From positions 1 through 5,764 of the forward strand of contig DASZCR010000103.1 in the NCBI GenBank assembly GCA_035942915.1: a stretch of 5,764 nucleotides of DNA. Reading direction: 5' to 3'. Both the position numbers and the translations under genes were made by a program. The stretch is from DASZCR01 sp035942915. GTDB taxonomy: Bacteria > Acidobacteriota > Blastocatellia > Pyrinomonadales > Pyrinomonadaceae. This document shows, in pieces, positions 1-4,293 of this stretch (position 1 is the first letter of the stretch; every line of letters starts with the position of its first letter). Under the pieces are notes generated by a model. The model did not search any database, was not told the DNA's origin, and was given only the letters and a program-made list of their open reading frames with translations.

Positions 1-489
1 CGCGAGGCCGTGCTCGTCAATTAACGAAAGCTTGCGCGCGTTGCTCAGTCCGAGCGACTTGTATTTCGGGTTGGTGAAGAGTTTCTGGTCAACGTAGATG
101 GTCATCTCGTCGGCGTAGGCGCGGTCGAAGCCGGAGGTCGACTGCTCGAACTGTTCGAGCAAGTCCTTGAGATAAAACTTCAAATCCTGCCCGAAGTCTT
201 TCGTCGCCAGCTTGAGCGGATACTCGCCTTCGGCGGGGCGAAAGTTGGTTTGCAGATAGAGCACCTTCTCCTTCACGGTCACATAAACATTCGTCCGCGA
301 AAAGGTGGACACGTCGCTGCCCGTGAACTGCTTGGCGATTTCGTATTGGTCGGCGAGTTCGACGCCCTCGAACTCGCCGATGTATTGCAACGGACAGTAG
401 AGGGTTTGCGCGCTGGCGTTGCCGAAGCAGACGAGCAGGACGAGCGTGGCGAGTAAAGACTTGAGAACTTGGGGGACAGGACGCGGCAT
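1..489 (-). CDS. Secreted protein of unknown function, N-terminal part (C-terminus outside window)
   Basis: The frame is open from an ATG at 489-487 to the left edge, giving 163 codons with no stop, so the C-terminus is missing. Residues 1-27 look like a Sec signal peptide: MPRPVPQVLK, then a hydrophobic core SLLATLVLLVCF, then a cleavage-type NASA before Q28. The mature part begins QTLYCPLQYIGEF and continues as a mixed, charged domain (for example NVYVTVKEKVLYLQ and DQKLFTNPKYKSLGL) without transmembrane segments. It is therefore probably exported or periplasmic. A GGAGGT Shine-Dalgarno five bases before the ATG fixes the start. I do not recognise the family. It lies 79 bp downstream of the two-TM gene on the same strand and could be co-transcribed with it, although a hairpin lies between them. 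Confidence 0.8.
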   Translation of the reverse strand, partial: MPRPVPQVLKSLLATLVLLVCFGNASAQTLYCPLQYIGEFEGVELADQYEIAKQFTGSDVSTFSRTNVYVTVKEKVLYLQTNFRPAEGEYPLKLATKDFGQDLKFYLKDLLEQFEQSTSGFDRAYADEMTIYVDQKLFTNPKYKSLGLSNARKLSLIDEHGLA

Positions 490-494
490 GACGT

Positions 495-500
495 ACCTCC
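495..500 (-). promoter_or_regulatory. Strong Shine-Dalgarno for the secreted protein gene
   Basis: GGAGGT reads on the minus strand five bases upstream of the ATG at 489. It is the best ribosome binding site in the window and supports both this start codon and the reality of the truncated gene. Confidence 0.75.
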
Positions 501-533
501 GAACAGTTTGGGGGATGGGGCAGATGATAACTT

Positions 534-565
534 CAGACGACAGGGAGGAGCGTCCCTCTCGTCTG
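534..565 (-). terminator. Hairpin after the two-TM gene, possible terminator or attenuator
   Basis: An inverted repeat lies three bases after the stop of the two-TM gene. The outer stem CAGACGA/TCGTCTG (7 bp) is followed by a C-C mismatch, an inner stem AGGGA/TCCCT (5 bp) and a 6-nt loop. On the minus strand it is followed by AAGTTATC rather than a U-run, so it is not a textbook intrinsic terminator. It may act as a partial terminator, as an mRNA 3'-end stabiliser, or as a boundary before the secreted-protein gene. Confidence 0.5.
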
Positions 566-568
566 CGC

Positions 569-1168
569 TCAGACTTCGCTCTCCGCCTGTGTGATGCGGA
601 AGCAGACTTCGTTGGCCTTCGTGATGAGGTCGGCTTTCGACGACCCGGCAAAATTGCTCTTCACCCAGGGTTCGATTTCCGTCAGTAATTGTCGCGCGCT
701 CAGATGACACTCGACGAGCGTGCGGTAGATGTCGAAGAGGCTCCCGGCGGCGGCGTGCAGCGCCTTGCCCATCTGCTGCGCCGTCAGCGACGAGACCGCG
801 CCGAGCAGCGTTAAGATGGCGGCCACGTACTTCGCGCCCTTCGGGTTATCTAACGCGAGCAGGCCGAAAATCGACGCGCCGCCGATGATGGTCAAAAGCT
901 GCCCGATAAACTGTAGCTTGCTCTCGCCGCGAATCTTTTTCCGCAACTCCGGTATCCTGCGCTCGCAGACGCCGATGCCCGCTTGAAGCGCGACGAGAGC
1001 CGCTTCGGCGCGCAACTGCGTCTGCTTGTCGGTCTTACCTGCAATCTCGCCGACGCGCAACAGAGCGGCGCTTTCAGGATACTTTTCGCCGAGCTTCTGA
1101 AGTGCTCCCGGTGAATGTTTGCTGAGCAGGGCGACGATTTCGTTAATGGGGGGCGGTGCGTCAGCCAT
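569..1168 (-). CDS. Two-TM membrane protein with cytosolic helical flanks, SLATT-like layout
   Basis: This 199-aa protein has no signal peptide. An N-terminal helical region of about 80 residues, with charged segments such as CERRIPELRKKIRGESK, leads into two hydrophobic segments at about 85-106 (core FIGQLLTIIGGASIFGLLAL) and 112-130 (core KYVAAILTLLGAVSSL), joined by the short turn DNPKG. An amphipathic C-terminal tail follows (SLFDIYRTLVECHLSARQLL onward). The tight membrane hairpin with long soluble helices on the same side resembles SLATT-type two-TM effectors. This is an inference from layout, not a family match. ATG 1168 is the only in-frame start after an upstream TGA and has no clear Shine-Dalgarno. 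A 43-aa upstream reading frame ends across it, so coupled translation is possible. A promoter at 1404-1432 probably transcribes it independently of the peptidase. Confidence 0.8.
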   Translation of the reverse strand: MADAPPPINEIVALLSKHSPGALQKLGEKYPESAALLRVGEIAGKTDKQTQLRAEAALVALQAGIGVCERRIPELRKKIRGESKLQFIGQLLTIIGGASIFGLLALDNPKGAKYVAAILTLLGAVSSLTAQQMGKALHAAAGSLFDIYRTLVECHLSARQLLTEIEPWVKSNFAGSSKADLITKANEVCFRITQAESEV

Positions 1169-1292
1169 CTTGTCGATAAGCGGTTTTGCAGGCGGACTCT
1201 CTCATGTGAGCCGACCGCGAGCGTGCAACAAACCGACGGCGCACGGTGACCGAACAGACGCGCCACAGCAGTCTGTGCAGAGACCGCAGCAT
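1161..1292 (-). other. Possible 43-aa leader ORF overlapping the two-TM start
   Basis: An ATG at 1292-1290 opens 43 Arg-rich codons (starting MLRSLHRLLW) and stops at TGA 1163-1161, inside ATGGCTGA, which also holds the start of the two-TM gene. A weak GGGA lies just upstream. The overlap could couple translation of the main gene, which lacks its own Shine-Dalgarno. The Arg-rich composition is also what a chance frame in GC-rich DNA gives, so confidence is low. Confidence 0.2.
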
Positions 1293-1403
1293 TTCCCGTC
1301 GTGGTTGATGTTTGTGGGACTAACGCGAGGCGAAACTCTTCGTTAGCGGAATGATTGAAAAGACTTTCAAGCGACGACGAGCGCCGTGCAAAAGAACGCG
1401 CAG
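1169..1403 (-). other. Long leader region between promoter and two-TM gene
   Basis: About 230 bases separate the predicted promoter from the ATG at 1168. No conserved gene is visible on either strand. The region holds a perfect 6-bp inverted repeat at 1355-1370, a CTAACG/CGTTAG pair (1320-1325 and 1341-1346, 15-nt loop) and the weak leader ORF at 1161-1292. No riboswitch class was recognised. Confidence 0.4.
1355..1370. repeat. Perfect 16-bp palindromic inverted repeat, possible operator
   Basis: TTGAAA-AGAC-TTTCAA has two perfectly complementary 6-bp arms around a 4-nt centre. It lies about 35 bp downstream of the predicted -10 of the two-TM promoter, where a repressor could block transcription or the RNA could fold as a small stem. 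It is AT-rich within GC-rich surroundings. Confidence 0.35.
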
Positions 1404-1432
1404 AGGGTAAACCTATCGCCGCGCGCTGTCAA
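1404..1432 (-). promoter_or_regulatory. Sigma-70-type promoter for the two-TM gene
   Basis: On the minus strand a perfect -35 TTGACA (1432-1427) is followed by a 17-bp spacer and TACCCT (1409-1404) as the -10. The -10 keeps the first T, the A and the last T of TATAAT, as is common in GC-rich bacteria. It sits directly behind the candidate peptidase terminator, which makes a terminator-promoter boundary and argues that the two-TM gene has its own transcript. Confidence 0.55.
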
Positions 1433-1435
1433 ATG

Positions 1436-1460
1436 AAAACCGAACGGGCGCGCGTGTCGG
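1436..1460 (-). terminator. Candidate intrinsic terminator of the S8 peptidase gene
   Basis: Five bases after the TAG stop, the minus strand reads CCGA, a bulged C, ACG, a 6-nt loop CGCGCC, CGT, TCGG, then TTTTC. That is a 7-bp GC-rich stem with one bulge followed by a short U-run. The U-run is short, so termination may be partial. Confidence 0.45.
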
Positions 1461-1465
1461 CTCGC

Positions 1466-2839
1466 CTAAGTCGTGAGCGGCCGCAGAGCGACGGCCAACT
1501 CGACAGCGCGGCGCGGATTGACGACGCCCCATCCTTGCCGGTCAATCTCGATGGCGGGCAGACGCTCGGCCGTCTCGATGAGAATCCGCTTGACCTGCTG
1601 CGGCGACAGTTGCGGGTTGGCTTCGAGCATTGTGGCGATAATCGAGGAGACGATGGGCGCGGCGAAGCTTGTTCCGTCAACGTACTTGTAGTGCTCGCTG
1701 ATAACGTCTGCCTCGTGCAGCTTGATGGTGATGAGATGCCGGAGGAGCGGCGTCCGCAAGTTCCGCGCGTCGTAGAGGTCTGAGTCAATCTCCTTGTGCT
1801 CTTCGATGAGGGGGAGCAGTTCGGCGTCGGCCGCGCGGTCGAGCTTCGCATACAGTTCGGCCTCAGCGGCCGTCGGCGTGTGCGGCAGAATCGGGGCGGG
1901 AACCCAGATGCCGGGGGCGATGACTTCGGGCTTTTGCAGACCGTCAACCGTCGGGCCGTAAGACGAGCGGTACATGCCGCGACGCGCGCGGTCGAGCGAG
2001 TTCTGGTCGTCGAGGCCGCCGACGGCAATGGCCGAAGGGGCGCTCGCCGGAGGCAGCACGGGATGACCCGGCATGTGTCCAGCGTTGCCGACGGCGCAGA
2101 CGACGACAAGCCCTTCTTTGACGGCGCGCTCGACCGTCTGCGACAACTCGTTGTGCAGGTAAGACTGTTCGTCGTCGCCGCCGGCAGAGATGTTGACGAT
2201 GCGGATGCGGTACTCGTCGCGGTGTGCGAGCACCCATTCGAGTCCCTGCCGGATTTCGTCTTCGGTGATGCGCCCAGACTTGCTGACCTTGACGAGCACC
2301 ACGTTCGAGTCGGGCGCGATGCTGCGGTAGAAGCCGTGCGACATCTTGCCGTTGCCGGCGGCGACGACTGAGGTCATCATCCCGTGCCAACTCGCCGGGT
2401 CGGTCGTCTCAAGCGTGGACGCGCCGCCCTCGACGATGTTGTGATAGGCGAGGATACGGTTGGTCGGCGTCGTCAAGTCGGGGTGTGCGTAGAAGCCCGA
2501 ATCGAGGAAGGCGATGGTCACGCCGCGTCCCATGAAGCGCAAGTCCGTATCGAGCCGGAGCGGCGTCGGGAGCACGCGCCCGCCCTGCTCGAAGATGACG
2601 GCATCCTGCGCCAGTTGCACGCGCGCGCGCTCGAACAGTTCGACGCAGCGCGGGCAGACCTGCGCGAGCACGACTCCCGTCGGTGCGTTCGCCGAGATGA
2701 TGCCTTTCAACTCATCTGCGAGCGTCCCGAACGGGACGAGGCCGTCGCTGGCCTCGCGCCCGCAGACAGGGCAGACGGGGCGTCCCGCAGGCACGTCTGT
2801 ATGAATCTCCGAAGGCTCGACGGAAATATTCTCTGACAC
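1466..2839 (-). CDS. Cytosolic subtilisin-family (S8) serine peptidase with N-terminal zinc-ribbon-like module
   Basis: This 457-aa protein carries a complete subtilase core. The catalytic Asp is D113 (FLDSGFYAHPDL), the His is H152 (SWHGMMTSVVAAG), the oxyanion-hole Asn is N252 (CAVGNAGH) and the Ser is S391 (DGTSFAAP). It should therefore be an active endopeptidase. There is no signal peptide and no typical secreted propeptide. Residues 1-70 instead hold two CPxC-type pairs, C23/C26 and C62/C65, about 36 residues apart, which look like a zinc ribbon and suggest an intracellular enzyme. A charged, mostly helical insertion of roughly 60-75 residues (about 315-385) lies between the APG strand and the GTS serine motif, where secreted subtilisins have about 20 residues. 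The start is GTG 2839: a stop codon lies just upstream in frame, no other start is available, and AAGGGG lies 11 bases before it. The substrate is unknown. The next gene on this strand encodes a two-TM protein. Confidence 0.93.
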   Translation of the reverse strand: MSENISVEPSEIHTDVPAGRPVCPVCGREASDGLVPFGTLADELKGIISANAPTGVVLAQVCPRCVELFERARVQLAQDAVIFEQGGRVLPTPLRLDTDLRFMGRGVTIAFLDSGFYAHPDLTTPTNRILAYHNIVEGGASTLETTDPASWHGMMTSVVAAGNGKMSHGFYRSIAPDSNVVLVKVSKSGRITEDEIRQGLEWVLAHRDEYRIRIVNISAGGDDEQSYLHNELSQTVERAVKEGLVVVCAVGNAGHMPGHPVLPPASAPSAIAVGGLDDQNSLDRARRGMYRSSYGPTVDGLQKPEVIAPGIWVPAPILPHTPTAAEAELYAKLDRAADAELLPLIEEHKEIDSDLYDARNLRTPLLRHLITIKLHEADVISEHYKYVDGTSFAAPIVSSIIATMLEANPQLSPQQVKRILIETAERLPAIEIDRQGWGVVNPRRAVELAVALRPLTT

Positions 2840-2936
2840 GATTTCACAAACCCCTTAACGAATGAAAACTCGGATGATTGCCGGTCTCGATATGATGAGG
2901 GTGAAGGCGTGCGGAATGCAAGGCGCTCCGGTCAGG
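2840..2936. other. Peptidase-proximal part of the divergent intergenic region
   Basis: These bases separate the peptidase GTG from the rightward promoter. I see the weak AAGGGG ribosome site of the peptidase but no convincing -35/-10 pair on the minus strand. The best candidate, TTGCAT with CATCAT at 18 bp, is poor. No RNA gene or ORF with conserved features is visible. Confidence 0.3.
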
Positions 2937-2964
2937 TAGTCAGCGCGCGGGCAAATGGTATACA
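2937..2964 (+). promoter_or_regulatory. Candidate extended -10 promoter for the rightward genes
   Basis: TGGTATACA (2956-2964) matches an extended -10 (TGnTATAAT-like). A weak -35, TAGTCA (2937-2942), lies 16 bp upstream. Transcription would start near 2971, about 47 nt before the ATG at 3018. The promoter overlaps an upstream in-frame ATG at 2955, which argues against that earlier start. Confidence 0.4.
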
Positions 2965-2967
2965 TTA

Positions 2968-2993
2968 GTTTCACACCGAAACAACCGAGTTTC
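2968..2993. repeat. Three phased GTTTC/GAAAC half-sites
   Basis: GTTTC (2968-2972), GAAAC (2978-2982) and GTTTC (2989-2993) alternate in orientation and begin 10 and 11 bp apart, about one helical turn. They can act as overlapping operator half-sites just at and after the predicted transcription start, or as two mutually exclusive small hairpins in the 5' leader. Five-base arms can arise by chance. Confidence 0.3.
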
Positions 2994-3017
2994 CCGAAGC
3001 AGAGGTCACGAAAGCGG

Positions 3018-3455
3018 ATGGCACAAGAACAACAGACCGTCGCCGACATCTTTCGCCGCGCGCAAGCATTGCTGCGCGAAAACGAAGGGATGGCGCTCAA
3101 GGATTTGCGGACGCGGCTCGTCGAAGAGTACAGGGGCGCGCCGATGCCGCCCATCGAACGGCTCGCCATCCCGGAGCAGGATTTCCGCGCGCCCGAAGAG
3201 GATTGGTCGGCCGGTCTCTCGCTCGTGCGGCGGGGCATCCAGACGAAGAGCTGGCCGGAGATTATCAACGGCATCATCCTCTCGCTCGAACAGACCGTGA
3301 GATACGAACGCGAGCGCGGGCGGATGGGGTCGGCCGACGAATGGCACGACCGCACGGTCGGCATTCGTGGCTCGCTCGACAAAGGCGTCGGCAAGTGGAT
3401 GCCCGAAGAACTGCTCCGCATGGCCGAACGTTCGACGAAAAACAGTGATAAGTGA
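3018..3455 (+). CDS. Hypothetical 145-aa soluble protein
   Basis: The start is taken at ATG 3018 (MAQEQQTVADIFRRAQ). An AGAGG lies about 12 bases upstream and the promoter lies before it; an in-frame ATG at 2955 would place the start inside the promoter. The protein is highly charged, probably helical, and has no cysteine, signal peptide or membrane segment. Recognisable stretches are an N-terminal helix pair (residues about 5-40), a Pro-rich link (GAPMPPIERLAIPEQDF) and a C-terminal helical part with WPEIINGIILSLEQTVRYERE and DEWHDRTVGIRG. I do not recognise the family. The last three codons (S143, D144, K145) and the stop are formed by the heptanucleotide repeat that begins at 3444, so the original C-terminus may have been altered. 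It is the first gene of a rightward set and lies 145 bp before the oxidoreductase gene. Confidence 0.75.
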   Translation: MAQEQQTVADIFRRAQALLRENEGMALKDLRTRLVEEYRGAPMPPIERLAIPEQDFRAPEEDWSAGLSLVRRGIQTKSWPEIINGIILSLEQTVRYERERGRMGSADEWHDRTVGIRGSLDKGVGKWMPEELLRMAERSTKNSDK

Positions 3456-3585
3456 TGGGTGATAGTTGATAGGAAGGAAGTGATAGGTGATAGGTGATAG
3501 GTGATGAGATGAAGAAGACAGGGTTTCTCCTATCACCCATCACCCATCACTTATCACTCTGTTCCTCTCACCTCTCACTTGTCAC
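3444..3585. repeat. Heptanucleotide repeat block forming a large inverted repeat
   Basis: Nine 7-bp units of type RGTGATR run from 3444 to 3506 without loss of phase, the fifth (GGAAGGA, 3472-3478) being degenerate. After a 23-bp non-repetitive centre (3507-3529), eight units of the complementary type (YYATCAC and then CTCTCAC variants) run from 3530 to 3585, again with a degenerate fifth unit (TCTGTTC, 3558-3564). Segments 3444-3473 and 3529-3558 are inverted complements at 28 of 30 positions, so the RNA or single-stranded DNA can form a long stem, with alternative registers one heptad apart. It fills the whole gap between the two genes, includes the stop of the first, and ends 15 bp before the next ATG. 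It may block or slow transcription between the genes. Confidence 0.9.
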
Positions 3586-3592
3586 TATTTTC

Positions 3593-3596
3593 GAGG
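3593..3596 (+). promoter_or_regulatory. Shine-Dalgarno of the oxidoreductase gene
   Basis: GAGG lies four bases before ATG 3601, directly after the last heptad-like unit. It supports this start and shows that the repeat block stops just short of the ribosome binding site. Confidence 0.5.
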
Positions 3597-3600
3597 CGTT

Positions 3601-4293
3601 ATGAGTTTTCTGAGTGGAATGTTCAACGACCCGAAGTATCAGCGGGGCGAGCCTCGTCAGCCGGAGGAGGTCGAGGAGCCGGATGTCATCGTAAGCCCGG
3701 ACACGCGGCGCGCCGAGCGCATCCCGCCCGGCCAGACGCGGACGCGCAAGTGGCCTGTCCTCGACGCACACGGCACGCCTGAGATTGAGCTTGAGACGTG
3801 GCAGTTCGAGGCCGCAGGACTCGTCGAGCGCCCGTCCCAGTGGTCGCTCGATGAGTTCATGCAACTGCCATCGGTGAAGGTCTATGCAGATTTCCATTGC
3901 GTGACGCGCTGGTCGCGGCTCGACAACGTGTGGAGCGGCGTGCCGACGCGCGAGTTGGCGCGTCTGGTCGGAGTCAAACCGGAGGCGCGCTTCGTCGTCG
4001 TACGCGCCTACGATTACGGCTGGACGACGAACCTGCCCATCGAATACTTCCTCGCCGAAGATTCTCTCTTTGCGTGGTCGCACGACGGCGCGCCGATTCC
4101 GCCCGCACACGGCGGCCCCGTCCGTCTCGTCGTCCCGCAACTCTACGCATGGAAGTCTGCCAAGTGGGTTAACGCCGTCGAGTTCGTCGCGGAAGACCGC
4201 GCGGGCTTCTGGGAAGAAGGCGGCTATCACATGCGCGGCAATCCCTGGGAGGGGCGCGACGGCGAACGCTTCCGCTGGCAGGGCGACGAATGA
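3601..4293 (+). CDS. Sulfite-oxidase-fold molybdopterin oxidoreductase, cytoplasmic type
   Basis: This 230-aa protein matches the oxidoreductase molybdopterin-binding domain (PF00174 type, related to the MsrP/YedY catalytic subunit and sulfite oxidases) across residues about 50-215. The molybdenum-ligand cysteine is C100 in DFHCVTRWSRLDNVWSGV. Further hallmarks are YDYGWTTNLPI (137-147), the cofactor-contacting HGGPVRLVVPQLYAWKSAKW (170-189) and a late WEEGGYH. The N-terminus (MSFLSGMFNDPKYQ, then an acidic stretch PEEVEEPDV) has no twin-arginine or Sec signal, unlike MsrP, so it should work in the cytoplasm. Its length fits the compact single-domain members, without the dimerisation domain of sulfite oxidase. 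The substrate cannot be told from the sequence. The gene overlaps the downstream Nudix-MBL gene by 4 nt, and the repeat block lies just upstream. Confidence 0.9.
   Translation: MSFLSGMFNDPKYQRGEPRQPEEVEEPDVIVSPDTRRAERIPPGQTRTRKWPVLDAHGTPEIELETWQFEAAGLVERPSQWSLDEFMQLPSVKVYADFHCVTRWSRLDNVWSGVPTRELARLVGVKPEARFVVVRAYDYGWTTNLPIEYFLAEDSLFAWSHDGAPIPPAHGGPVRLVVPQLYAWKSAKWVNAVEFVAEDRAGFWEEGGYHMRGNPWEGRDGERFRWQGDE

Noticed and set aside
892..1266. 124-aa minus-strand frame overlapping the two-TM gene
   Set aside because: It is Ser/Arg-rich, out of frame with the two-TM gene, which has clear membrane segments, and shows no domain signal.
1355..1783. 142-aa plus-strand frame covering the intergenic gap
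   Set aside because: It reads across the antisense of the peptidase C-terminus, has no ribosome site and has shadow-like composition.
1796..2836. Plus-strand frames of 191 and 150 aa opposite the peptidase
   Set aside because: They are antisense shadows of the S8 peptidase, whose catalytic motifs establish the true strand.
2955..3017. Alternative upstream start of the 145-aa gene (21 extra residues)
   Set aside because: The ATG lies inside the predicted extended -10 element, and the added residues are basic and compositionally unlike the rest.
3006..3536. Minus-strand reading frame whose product begins with repeated PITYH-like residues
   Set aside because: It is a translation of the heptanucleotide repeat followed by the antisense of the 145-aa gene. 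There is no ribosome site and no conserved feature.
3444..3585. CRISPR array
   Set aside because: The units are 7 bp and contiguous, with no unique spacers and no cas genes, so this is a tandem and inverted heptad repeat.
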